Assembly (NCBI RefSeq): GCF_037996825.1
Contig: NZ_JBBNAC010000001.1
Coordinates: 3,286,001 to 3,350,000, forward strand
DNA from: Bdellovibrio sp. BCCA
Lineage (GTDB): Bacteria > Bdellovibrionota > Bdellovibrionia > Bdellovibrionales > Bdellovibrionaceae
Length of the DNA: 64,000 nt
Direction of reading: 5' to 3'
Part shown: in pieces, positions 1-7,136 of the stretch
How positions within the stretch are numbered: the stretch's first letter is position 1
Layout: each line of letters begins with the position of its first letter
Program-made: the position numbers and the translations under genes
Notes under the pieces: model-generated
The model's input: only the letters and a program-made list of their open reading frames with translations
Database searches by the model: none
Told to the model about the DNA's origin: nothing

Positions 1-164
1 GCAGTAAAAATCTGCGATCTTATACGAAGCGAATTCTGGTGATTTCCTTTGTAGGAAGCCTTTTGGGGTTTGTCGTGTCCTTGTTATCCACGACGTTACC
101 CACAGTGCCTTGTGTTCTGATTGGACAGATGTTGATTGGAATTTTAACTTACACGAAGAAATAG
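1..164 (+). CDS. C-terminal fragment of an integral membrane protein, possibly an ABC-3 type metal transporter permease
   Basis: An open frame enters from the left edge (first full codon at base 3) and stops with TAG at 162-164, giving 53 residues. They are almost all hydrophobic, with two membrane segments (around ILVISFVGSLLGFVVSLL and PCVLIGQMLIGIL) and a short basic end (TYTKK). The pattern of a helix, a short Pro-containing turn and a last helix resembles the C-terminus of ZnuB/TroC-type permeases, but this is a weak family guess from a fragment. The 3' end overlaps the convergent gene by 16 bases. Confidence 0.45.
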   Translation, partial: SKNLRSYTKRILVISFVGSLLGFVVSLLSTTLPTVPCVLIGQMLIGILTYTKK

Positions 165-1579
165 TGGAAAGAAGGTTGCGCTTCTTTCTTTTGTCCATCG
201 ACGTTAAAAAGACAGATCACTTCGGTGCGCACGCCTTTTTTAACGTTAAAGACAGTTAAATCTGCATTTTCAATAATCTGATGAAGTCCGCGACCAGCGC
301 CGCCCTTATTGGAGTTCATGCTGCCCGCTTGACCGCTGTAACAACTGATCAAGTAATCCACGATGATATTCTTAGTTAAAGAACCAAATGGATCTTTAAC
401 AGAGACTGCGAGCAACACTCCGTCACTGGCGTAACGAAGCTGAGATTGTTGATGCGTATCAAGCTGAATTTCTTCTTTACGAGAAATGTGATTGAAGATG
501 GACTTCCCTTGAGAATCCACGGGCGCATCATAAATCGCGTTCATCAGCATTTCTTCAACGACGGTGTTCACACGATCTAAAACCGTGCTGCGAATTCCCA
601 TCTTTTTGAAATAGGTATAAAGCTCTTCGCGCAATTCCTCACGCTGAGCCGAATGAGAAACTGTTTTGTTTTGAACTTCGACTCCCCAGGTGAGGTATTT
701 CTCAATACCGAAGAGGTCTTTATTCAGAAGTTTGCTTAAGGCTGTTAAAACATAACGAATGGTTGCGTTTTTATCTTCGGCGTCACGCGAGATAATGTGA
801 TCGACAAAGCGGTTGCGCTCAAGAATTTGCAAGTTTCCTTGCACGTCTTTGCTTGTTAAAAGAACCGCATAGGGAGACAGCTTATTGTCCTGCACAGACT
901 TAAGCACATCGACACAAGCTTCTTCGCAAAGAACGATATCGTATTGATTTTCTTTTAAAAAGGCCTGGCCCATTTCGGAGTCATTGGCGATATCGAGTTG
1001 AACGCCCGTACCACCTAAAGCCATGCGAATGGGAAGCTGTTGTTTTTTATCGGGCTCAACAAGAAGGACTTTTCCGCCGCCGCTTTTTTCAATGGCGCTT
1101 TGGGCTTCATGCAATTCACGATTGAGGATTTCGAAAAGACGGGCCTTTTCATTCGTGCGCATCAGTCTTTCTGTCAAAATGAAACAGTAGATCTGAAATA
1201 GCAGAGCTTGAAAACGATCTTTGTCTTTAGGATGAACGTGAGCGAAATCTTCAGAGCGAATAACAAAACATTCAACCGGTGTTAAAGCCTTCACAGTTGT
1301 GGACGTGAGGTTGGAGGTGATAACACTCATTTCTCCAAACACTTCACCCGGCGTTTCAAGAGTTGCAATCACCTCACCGGCAAGTGAGACCTCGACTTTT
1401 CCGGAGCGCAAGAAAAACAAAGAGCTGTTCTTTTTTCCTTCCTGAAGAATAAAGCTCTCAGCAGGAAATGATTCCGTGTGAATCATCGCAGATGCTTGTA
1501 GAAGCAAGTCTTCACTGAAAGACTTGAAAAAAGAAAACGCTTTAATTTCCTTGGCGATTTCAACCGGATGCAACTTCAT
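149..1579 (-). CDS. cNMP-binding / pseudo-receiver / RsbW-type ATPase regulatory protein
   Basis: A 476-residue three-domain cytoplasmic regulator. Residues about 15-130 form a cyclic-nucleotide-binding fold with the phosphate-cassette-like GEVFGEMSVI. Residues about 170-290 look like a response-regulator receiver (KVLLVEPDKK; strand 3 reads YDIVLCEEA), but Glu occupies the usual phospho-Asp position, so it is probably a pseudo-receiver. Residues about 320-470 form a GHKL ATPase of the anti-sigma/serine-kinase type, with an N-box (VVEEMLMNAIYD) and a GRGLHQI ATP-lid region. There is no HisKA domain, so it is probably not a histidine kinase. Known relatives phosphorylate or sequester partner-switch proteins; the partner and ligand here are not visible. 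The start is ATG at 1579 with no clear Shine-Dalgarno. Confidence 0.75.
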   Translation of the reverse strand: MKLHPVEIAKEIKAFSFFKSFSEDLLLQASAMIHTESFPAESFILQEGKKNSSLFFLRSGKVEVSLAGEVIATLETPGEVFGEMSVITSNLTSTTVKALTPVECFVIRSEDFAHVHPKDKDRFQALLFQIYCFILTERLMRTNEKARLFEILNRELHEAQSAIEKSGGGKVLLVEPDKKQQLPIRMALGGTGVQLDIANDSEMGQAFLKENQYDIVLCEEACVDVLKSVQDNKLSPYAVLLTSKDVQGNLQILERNRFVDHIISRDAEDKNATIRYVLTALSKLLNKDLFGIEKYLTWGVEVQNKTVSHSAQREELREELYTYFKKMGIRSTVLDRVNTVVEEMLMNAIYDAPVDSQGKSIFNHISRKEEIQLDTHQQSQLRYASDGVLLAVSVKDPFGSLTKNIIVDYLISCYSGQAGSMNSNKGGAGRGLHQIIENADLTVFNVKKGVRTEVICLFNVDGQKKEAQPSFHYFFV

Positions 1580-1681
1580 ATAGTTTCAATTATGTAATTA
1601 GTTGTAAGGCCTTGACCAGAATCGTCTTGAATATTTTGGGGAATAAAAGAAAATTAAGTCTATCGTCGGTATGGAGGTTCT

Positions 1682-2449
1682 TTGTACCCGGTTATCCGTG
1701 TTTCTCCATTTTTGGAAATCCCCACTTACTATTTAGTTTTAAGTGTGACGATTTCGTTGGGACTTATTTGGCTTGTCCGCAGAGCAAAGCGCTTTCAACT
1801 TTCAACGAAGGTAGCTCTGGACCTAAGTCTTATTGTTATGGTGACGGGATTCATCGGCGGTCGGTTGTTTCATGTTTTCTACGAAGACTTTGAATACTAC
1901 CGCGAAAATCTTTGGCGCATTTTGCATTTCTGGAATGGCGGCTTTGTTTTTTACGGCGGAGCTTTGTTGGCTGGCGTCTTTGCGCTGATGTACTTGTGTT
2001 TCAAAGCCGGAAAATCTGTGGATGCATATTTGGATCTCTTCGCTCCGGTTCTTTCCTTTTCCTACGCCGCCGGACGCTCTGCCTGTTTGCTGGCAGGATG
2101 TTGTTATGGAAGATACTGCGATTTACCTTGGGCTATCGGTGGAAGACACCCTACTCAGGCTTATGCTGTTCTTTGGGAGCTAGGCGTTTTATTTATTCTT
2201 CTTGGCATTGAAAAAGTTCCTGTGACAAAACGTAAACCTTCCGTTTTTCAAAAGGACGGCAGTGTTTTCTTTTTGTGGATGATTCTTCATGCCGTCGGCC
2301 GACTCTTAATGGAAAATTTCCGTGATGATTTTCGCGGACCCAATCTAGGAATTTCCATTTCAAGCTGGATCAGCGTGTGTGTAGCTCTGTTGGGAGTTTA
2401 TTTACTCTTTAGGAAACCAGCAGCTCGGCGCTCGGCAGGAGTTTCCTAA
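1682..2449 (+). CDS. lgt: Prolipoprotein diacylglyceryl transferase
   Basis: This inner-membrane enzyme transfers diacylglycerol from phosphatidylglycerol to the lipobox cysteine of prolipoproteins, the first step of lipoprotein maturation; many lipoproteins are encoded nearby. The 255 residues contain several membrane helices and Lgt hallmarks: GGRLFHVFY, NGGFVFYGGALLAG, GRSACLLAGCCYG and RHPTQAY. It belongs to the CCYG-type branch: the GRxxN of E. coli Lgt is replaced by GRSAC, and the His of the E. coli HGG motif is Tyr (FYGG). The chosen start is TTG at 1682, four bases after GGAGG (1673-1677). The 3' end overlaps the convergent metalloprotease gene by 48 bp. Confidence 0.88.
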   Translation: MYPVIRVSPFLEIPTYYLVLSVTISLGLIWLVRRAKRFQLSTKVALDLSLIVMVTGFIGGRLFHVFYEDFEYYRENLWRILHFWNGGFVFYGGALLAGVFALMYLCFKAGKSVDAYLDLFAPVLSFSYAAGRSACLLAGCCYGRYCDLPWAIGGRHPTQAYAVLWELGVLFILLGIEKVPVTKRKPSVFQKDGSVFFLWMILHAVGRLLMENFRDDFRGPNLGISISSWISVCVALLGVYLLFRKPAARRSAGVS

Positions 2450-3220
2450 CTGGCATAGGGCTCCGTTTTTAAATGTATCCAATCGACATTGATCGGACGG
2501 ATATTTGTTACGAAGAAGCTCTGCCGTTTCTTTTTCTGTGACGTTCAAGCTAACAGGCACGTATTCACGATAAGAATATTTTTGCAAGAGGCGAGACATT
2601 TCCAAACCTGCTTGTAGCGTTCTGGCGCAAGTCAGATTTTCTTTGCACACTGCCATCACTTCGGGATCAAAGCTTGAAACAAGGTCTGGATATTTATTTA
2701 AGAAAGAAGGCAAACACTGAGACGCTGCAAAAAAATCAGATTGTCCTTCACTAGAAGACCACTCCACGCCTGGAATTGTTTGGCGGGGTTGTCCTCCAAC
2801 GATGTGTCCTAACTCATGACAAAGAATTGCGGCTAAAGCTCCTGGAGTTGCTCCCGGTGCTCGCGCCATTCCACCCCACAAAGAAATTTGCATGGTGTCT
2901 GAATTCTTTTTTGCAAAGGCACCGAAGTAGGGATTTTCCCACTCTAAAGCGACATACAAAGGCAATCCCGTTTCACTGACCACTCTGTTGTAATTGTGCG
3001 CGATGAATCTGCCAATAATGCCGACATAATCTTGCTGAGAAATAGCAGAGACGTTGCTAGATCCAACCGGAAGATAAAAATATCCTTCGATACTTTCCTG
3101 CGCATTTACTTGGTTTCCCGTTTTACCTTTCAGTAAAACCTTAGGCGTTTGCACCATTCCCATTAGGAATCCCAGAAGCAGTGTCGCAAGAATGTAAGGA
3201 AGAACTTTTTTTAAAGACAT
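2402..3220 (-). CDS. Membrane-anchored or secreted HExxH metalloprotease-like protein
   Basis: About 272 residues from ATG 3220. An in-frame ATG at 3265 exists, but neither start has a clear ribosome binding site. Starting at 3220 places a basic MSLKK before a hydrophobic segment (LPYILATLLLGFLMGM), a signal peptide or anchor. The central AAILCHELGHIVGG is a zinc-metallopeptidase HExxH motif (gluzincin-like, as in M48-type enzymes). The C-terminal half has several cysteines (CLPSF, CKENLTCA, CRLD, CQLGNSC), suggesting disulfides outside the cytoplasm. A later Glu/Asp/His third zinc ligand cannot be assigned with confidence; the nearby SEGQSDFFA is one candidate. The substrate is unknown. It is convergent with lgt. 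Confidence 0.7.
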   Translation of the reverse strand: MSLKKVLPYILATLLLGFLMGMVQTPKVLLKGKTGNQVNAQESIEGYFYLPVGSSNVSAISQQDYVGIIGRFIAHNYNRVVSETGLPLYVALEWENPYFGAFAKKNSDTMQISLWGGMARAPGATPGALAAILCHELGHIVGGQPRQTIPGVEWSSSEGQSDFFAASQCLPSFLNKYPDLVSSFDPEVMAVCKENLTCARTLQAGLEMSRLLQKYSYREYVPVSLNVTEKETAELLRNKYPSDQCRLDTFKNGALCQLGNSCRAPSCWFPKE

Positions 3221-3319
3221 AGCGACAGGCAAGGTAGCACACTTCACAAGATATAGATACCTCATGAAAGAAATTTAAGTGACTGCCAAAATCTGTCGCT
3301 TTTGAATTTGTCTCGGATC

Positions 3320-4111
3320 TTAATTGTTCAAGCAGCTTTCGATAGCATGCTTAAAAGCTTTCGAACCTGTCACTGAAGTTCCTGAGTTTGTGTAACGAGC
3401 GCCAGCTTTCACCATGTATTCCGCTTCACAACCACCATGGGTGCTGATACCGACGATTTCATTTGTGACTTCGCTGATAATCGGTGCACCCCAGCTTCCA
3501 TAAGAAGTGTCAGCATTGTGCTCAAGGATTTCAGGAACTAAGAAAATGCCCGCTTTCACAAGTTTTCCGTAAGAAACTTGTTGCGCGTAATGCATTTCTT
3601 CTCCGTAAGCATTGGGTTTGTAACCTTCATGTTTGATATTGTAAGTGTCGTTCAAAGCATAACCATAACCGATCACGCGAACCGGTTCATTCGTTTGAGA
3701 TCTATGAGACGCCACACGATAGTATCCTTGAACCTCGCCGGGAAGTTTTTGCGTGATACGATTGGGCTCTAGTTGCATGACGGCCCACTGACTGCCGATG
3801 CCACCACGTTTATAAACCGTGCGATCTTTTTTCACATAGTAAATATCTTCAGCGCGAGAAGCTTGCGGTACACCTTTGATAGAGGCCGGAACGTTGAACT
3901 CGGCATAATCATAATTATAGCATTCGCCTATTGTGATCGCGCACTTGTTACCCACTAAAGAAATCGTGCAACCAGTTGTGTGACCTGCAAGAACCAAACG
4001 ACCTACTTTTGGATCCAGCGACGGAACTCGTTCATCGCTTTTTCCGCAAATTTCCGCTTTTGCTACTGACATCGACAACAACACCGCGCTTAAAAATAAA
4101 ACCTTTTTCAT
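3320..4111 (-). CDS. Secreted serine-protease-fold protein with a degenerate catalytic triad
   Basis: The start is ATG at 4111, preceded by AAGGAG at good spacing; the frame is open to 4339 but that extension lacks support. The 263 residues begin with a clear signal peptide (MKKVLFLSAVLLSMSVAKA). The fold looks like trypsin/V8-type peptidases: CTISLVGNKCAITIGEC, a central WAVMQL strand, YGSWGAPIISE and then IVGISTHGG. In the usual LTAAHC position the His is replaced (ITIGEC), and the usual DIAL Asp reads QWAV, while the GxSxG Ser is kept as GSWG. Two of three triad residues therefore seem lost, and it may be a non-catalytic binding protein. The residue equivalence is by eye. Confidence 0.6.
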   Translation of the reverse strand: MKKVLFLSAVLLSMSVAKAEICGKSDERVPSLDPKVGRLVLAGHTTGCTISLVGNKCAITIGECYNYDYAEFNVPASIKGVPQASRAEDIYYVKKDRTVYKRGGIGSQWAVMQLEPNRITQKLPGEVQGYYRVASHRSQTNEPVRVIGYGYALNDTYNIKHEGYKPNAYGEEMHYAQQVSYGKLVKAGIFLVPEILEHNADTSYGSWGAPIISEVTNEIVGISTHGGCEAEYMVKAGARYTNSGTSVTGSKAFKHAIESCLNN

Positions 4112-4386
4112 ACTTCTCCTTTTTCTAGGAAAGCTGAGTAAAATTCTTCGGGTTTCTTGTCTAATACAAAGCGCACACTGCAACCATCTGTTGCCTTGAA
4201 GAATTTTTTCGAACAAAACCCCGTGTCTCATATTGAGACTGACGCAAAATGTCCCCTCTTTCCATAGTTTAGACAGTCCTACTTCCGTCAATTCGTTTTT
4301 AGCGAATTCTTGGGAACGCGTTGGGATGGCATGACTCATGTATTGCAGATTAACTGAAGAAGTCTATCGAGACGAGAGAGGTTGAT
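4112..4386. other. Intergenic region between divergent genes
   Basis: The interval separates the minus-strand serine-protease homologue from the plus-strand lipoprotein gene and presumably carries both promoters. The minus frame stays open here, but protein-like sequence only starts at the signal peptide at 4111. A TGGCATG at 4327 resembles a sigma-54 -24 box but lacks GC at the right distance. No confident site was assigned. Confidence 0.5.
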
Positions 4387-5106
4387 ATGAAGAAGCTAAT
4401 GGCATCATTTCTGGCGATTTATTCCGCCTTGTTGATGGTCAGTTGCGCGAAAGACAGCGGTGGAGACACGGTTATTAATCCCGTGATTCCTTCATGTGCT
4501 GCCGGCCAAGTTTGGAATGGCACTGTCTGCGTGAACAACACCGGTGTTGTACCAACTAACGGCGTTGTTCGCTACTATGACTACAACAGATATTTCTATA
4601 ATAGCTATTATGGCGTCAGCACGCAAAATGGCGACATGCAAATCGTCAATGCAGGGGCTTATAAAGAGTTCTTGAAACAAGCGATGGCTGTTTGCGATAG
4701 AAATATTTGGGGTTGGCAAGCCGGCCTTGCTGATTGCAACAACTGGGTTTCTGGATCTTTCCAGATCGAATTCAGTGTTGATTCTTCATTGAAACCCACA
4801 GTGTCTTTCACAGCTTACCCTGCTCCAAACTGGTATCAATACACACTGAGTGTAGGTATCAACGGCGGCGGTATGGCTTTCAATCCACTTTACTTGAACC
4901 AGAACAACACGTTCAGCTTAATTAATAACAGTAAAGGTTTTGAAATCAGAGCCCAAGGTTCTTACTGGAATGGTGGCGGATTGAAACTGATCCAAATCCA
5001 GGTTCTGCAAGGAACTTTGCAAGACGGTTATTTCACATACGATCTTTATTTCCCGTATAACAACGTGGCGACAAAGATTGCGACTGGAAAATTCAAACGT
5101 CGCTAA
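4387..5106 (+). CDS. Hypothetical lipoprotein
   Basis: This 239-residue protein has a lipoprotein signal peptide ending in the lipobox LMVSC (Cys at about residue 20). A short Cys-containing segment follows (CAAGQVWNGTVC), then a Tyr/Asn-rich, probably beta-rich region (YYDYNRYFYNSYYG) with no recognised domain. The C-terminus (YDLYFPYNNVATKIATGKFKR) also looks beta-strand forming. GAGAGAGG lies just upstream of the ATG. The gene is divergent from the degenerate protease gene, with about 275 bp between them that holds no evident gene. Function unknown. Confidence 0.75.
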   Translation: MKKLMASFLAIYSALLMVSCAKDSGGDTVINPVIPSCAAGQVWNGTVCVNNTGVVPTNGVVRYYDYNRYFYNSYYGVSTQNGDMQIVNAGAYKEFLKQAMAVCDRNIWGWQAGLADCNNWVSGSFQIEFSVDSSLKPTVSFTAYPAPNWYQYTLSVGINGGGMAFNPLYLNQNNTFSLINNSKGFEIRAQGSYWNGGGLKLIQIQVLQGTLQDGYFTYDLYFPYNNVATKIATGKFKRR

Positions 5107-5151
5107 GCTCCGCGTCTTGCACTCGGTGCAAGAGTTAGTAAAAATTCAAGT

Positions 5152-5379
5152 ATGACCGAACCTCAAAAATCTCGACAGGTCAAATGCCCACAGTGTGGGC
5201 GTTTGACTTTGTACACAGTAGAAAACCCCTTCCGACCTTTCTGTTCTGAGAGATGTCGACTCATCGATTTGGGTGAGTGGGCGAGTGAATCCTACCGCAT
5301 TCCCGTCTCGGGTTCTTCAAGTGATTCTTTAAGTTCTTCTGACGATGACTATGATGATTCATCGGAGAACGAACATTAG
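5152..5379 (+). CDS. yacG: DNA gyrase inhibitor YacG-type zinc protein
   Basis: YacG proteins are small zinc-finger proteins; E. coli YacG binds GyrB and inhibits gyrase. The 75 residues show the four zinc cysteines in order: CPQCGRLT, then [14 protein letters not shown], including the family signature [13 protein letters not shown]. The C-terminal tail is acidic and Ser-rich ([20 protein letters not shown]), typical for this position. It starts at ATG 5152 with only a weak ribosome binding site. It lies 45 bp after the lipoprotein gene. The length fits the family. Confidence 0.88.
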   Translation: MTEPQKSRQVKCPQCGRLTLYTVENPFRPFCSERCRLIDLGEWASESYRIPVSGSSSDSLSSSDDDYDDSSENEH

Positions 5380-5421
5380 TTCCTTTGAAAGGCGCACTCA
5401 GAGACGTTTTCACATTTTGCT

Positions 5422-5450
5422 ATTGACGAAATTTAGTTTTTGAATTTTGA
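5422..5450 (+). promoter_or_regulatory. Candidate housekeeping promoter of the HU gene
   Basis: TTGACG at 5422-5427 and TTTGAT at 5445-5450 are separated by 17 bases, a reasonable vegetative -35/-10 pair. Transcription would start near 5457, leaving a leader of about 80 nt before the HU gene start. Assigned by eye only. Confidence 0.4.
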
Positions 5451-5539
5451 TTGGCATGTCATTGGATGACGAAGAGTTATCATCAAGATTTTAATTACAA
5501 CGAGAAGACACACAAAAGTGTCTGAAAGAGGAGTTCAAA

Positions 5540-5812
5540 ATGAACAAAGCACAACTCATCGAAAAAATCGCAGCTGAAACAAAAGTTTCTAAAGCTCAAG
5601 CTGAAGCAATCCTTGATTGCGCAGTAGAAAACATCAAAAAGTCTGTTAAAAAAGGCGACGATGTTAAACTTGTTGGTTTCGGTACATTCACAAAAGCTAA
5701 GCGTAAAGCTCGCACTGGTCGCAATCCACAAACTGGTAAAGCGATCAAAATCCCAGCTGCTTGGGCTCCAAAATTCCGCGCTGGCGCAGAATTCAAATCA
5801 ATGGTTAAGTAA
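5540..5812 (+). CDS. HU family nucleoid-associated DNA-binding protein
   Basis: This 90-residue protein of the HU/IHF family bends and compacts DNA as a dimer. It begins with the family-typical MNKAQLIEKIAAETKVSKAQA, with helix 1-2, and carries VKLVGFGTFTKAKRKAR followed by the arm signature GRNPQTGKAIKIPA and a short C-terminal helix. AGGAG precedes the ATG at good spacing. It stands alone between a candidate promoter and a strong terminator, consistent with a highly expressed monocistronic gene. It could be an hupA/hupB-like or a specialised paralogue. Confidence 0.93.
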   Translation: MNKAQLIEKIAAETKVSKAQAEAILDCAVENIKKSVKKGDDVKLVGFGTFTKAKRKARTGRNPQTGKAIKIPAAWAPKFRAGAEFKSMVK

Positions 5813-5840
5813 TCGTATCTAACGATTAAAACCTTTGAAA

Positions 5841-5867
5841 GGCGTTCCCTCGGGAGCGCCTTTTTTT
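5841..5867 (+). terminator. Intrinsic terminator of the HU gene
   Basis: GGCGTTCCC and GGGAGCGCC form a 9-bp stem with one G-T wobble around a TCG loop, followed directly by seven T residues. Confidence 0.88.
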
Positions 5868-5953
5868 ATGCGCCAAGCACAACATTCATTCCTAATTTCC
5901 CCACTTAAAACACAATCTATTTCTTTGAAAATCCATAGAGGATTCTAGCAAAA

Positions 5954-6065
5954 GGAAAAAGGAAGATAAGAAGTGTCTTGGAGCGAGTTCCACAGCAGCA
6001 CTCCCAAAGGGAGGCGTCCGCGAGGACTGCCCGAGCGGAAAGACACTTCTTATCTTCCTTTTTCC
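5954..6065. repeat. 112-nt element bounded by a perfect 26-bp inverted repeat
   Basis: The left arm 5954-5979 and right arm 6040-6065 are exact reverse complements over 26 bases. The 60-nt interior holds two further small hairpins: CTCCC-AAA-GGGAG at 6001-6013, and GTCC-GCGA-GGAC at 6016-6027 with a GNRA-type loop. The arms are A/G-rich on one side and the interior is GC-rich, so base composition changes sharply. No T-run follows, so it is not a normal terminator. It occupies most of the HU-pfkA gap and ends 24 nt before the pfkA ATG. It could be a small non-autonomous mobile repeat, a structured RNA or a leader element; no coding sense was found. Confidence 0.85.
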
Positions 6066-6089
6066 GTTTCGTGGTAGTAGCCTTTCTAT

Positions 6090-7079
6090 ATGGCTCAATT
6101 TACAAAAAAAATTAAGAGAATCGGTGTTTACACAAGCGGCGGCGACGCGCCAGGAATGAATGCGGCTATTCGTGCTGTGGTTCGTGTTGGAATTGCACAA
6201 AATTTAGAAGTCTATGGCGTCCTCAATGGTTACGTCGGAATGATTGAAAACAAAATTCAGCCTTTGCAACTTCGTGATATGGCGAACATCATTCAGCGCG
6301 GTGGTACGATTCTGAAAACGGGCCGCTCGACGGATTTTATGAAGGCCGAAGGCCGCGCTAAAGCAGCACAGCATCTGAAGGATGCCGAAATCGATGCTTT
6401 GGTGTGTATCGGTGGCGATGGTTCTTTTAGAGGCGCCCACGCACTTTGGGAAGAGCATCAAATTCCCGTCGTCGGAGTTCCCGGCACAATTGATAACGAT
6501 ATTTATGGCAGTGACAAAACCATCGGTTTTGATACGGCGGTGAATACCGCTCTTGAAGCGATTGATAGAATTCGTGATACGGCCGCCTCGCATGACCGTC
6601 TTTTTATTGTTGAAGTGATGGGAAGAAATTCTGGATTCATCGCTTCTCACGTCGGTCTTGCCGGTGGTGCTGAAGAAATCTTCACTCCTGATGGAAATAC
6701 GACTGTTGAAAAAGCTTTGGACCATATCAAAGATGGTATTTCTAGAGGGAAAACCAGCAGTATTCTTGTCACCGCTGAAGGGCAAAAGCCGGGGCGCGCC
6801 TATGATCTTGCGGATGCGATTCGCAAAAAATCCGGCATGGACGCTAAAGTTTGTATCTTGGGACACCAACAGCGCGGAGGTTCTCCGACAGCGGCGGATC
6901 GTATTCTTGCAAGCCGTATGGGTGCCGCGGCCGTCGATGCCCTTCTTAAAGGTTATTGTGATGTGATGATCGGTACTGAAGGCGAACGTCTGATTCAAGT
7001 GCCTTTGGATTTAGTGACGAAGCATGAGAAAAAATCCCAACTGGATTTGATCTCTTTAGCGAATATTCTTGCCACTTAA
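6090..7079 (+). CDS. pfkA: ATP-dependent 6-phosphofructokinase
   Basis: This enzyme phosphorylates fructose 6-phosphate to fructose 1,6-bisphosphate, the committed step of glycolysis. The 329 residues are close to the bacterial PfkA length. Motifs are YTSGGDAPGMNAAIR (ATP loop), CIGGDGSFRGA, GVPGTIDNDIYGSDKTIGFDTA (catalytic TIDND) and the MGRNSGFIA substrate region. Gly in GGDG, rather than GGDD, indicates ATP rather than pyrophosphate use. No good Shine-Dalgarno precedes the ATG; the leader is taken up by the long inverted repeat. The next gene, livK, is 57 bp downstream. Confidence 0.95.
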   Translation: MAQFTKKIKRIGVYTSGGDAPGMNAAIRAVVRVGIAQNLEVYGVLNGYVGMIENKIQPLQLRDMANIIQRGGTILKTGRSTDFMKAEGRAKAAQHLKDAEIDALVCIGGDGSFRGAHALWEEHQIPVVGVPGTIDNDIYGSDKTIGFDTAVNTALEAIDRIRDTAASHDRLFIVEVMGRNSGFIASHVGLAGGAEEIFTPDGNTTVEKALDHIKDGISRGKTSSILVTAEGQKPGRAYDLADAIRKKSGMDAKVCILGHQQRGGSPTAADRILASRMGAAAVDALLKGYCDVMIGTEGERLIQVPLDLVTKHEKKSQLDLISLANILAT

Positions 7080-7136
7080 GACTTCATCTAGAATTCTAAA
7101 GCATATTCCATTCAAGTTTTTCAGAAATGAGGTCTT

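Noticed and set aside
4112-4339. N-terminal extension of the serine-protease homologue
   Set aside because: A signal peptide with a good ribosome binding site begins at 4111; the upstream residues have no domain character.
4327-4341. Sigma-54-like site TGGCATG before the lipoprotein gene
   Set aside because: The bases at the -12 position are GT, not GC, so the core spacing rule fails.
5388-5398. CCTTTGAAAGG after yacG, partly repeated after the HU gene
   Set aside because: A short palindrome shared by two nearby 3' ends but without a T-run at the first site; likely coincidence.
5454-5468. Sigma-54-like TGGCATG upstream of the HU gene
   Set aside because: The -12 position has GA rather than GC; a TTGACG/TTTGAT promoter just upstream fits better.
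6204-6998. Long minus-strand open frame inside pfkA
   Set aside because: It is antisense to a complete, well-conserved PfkA, and has no recognisable motifs or ribosome binding site.
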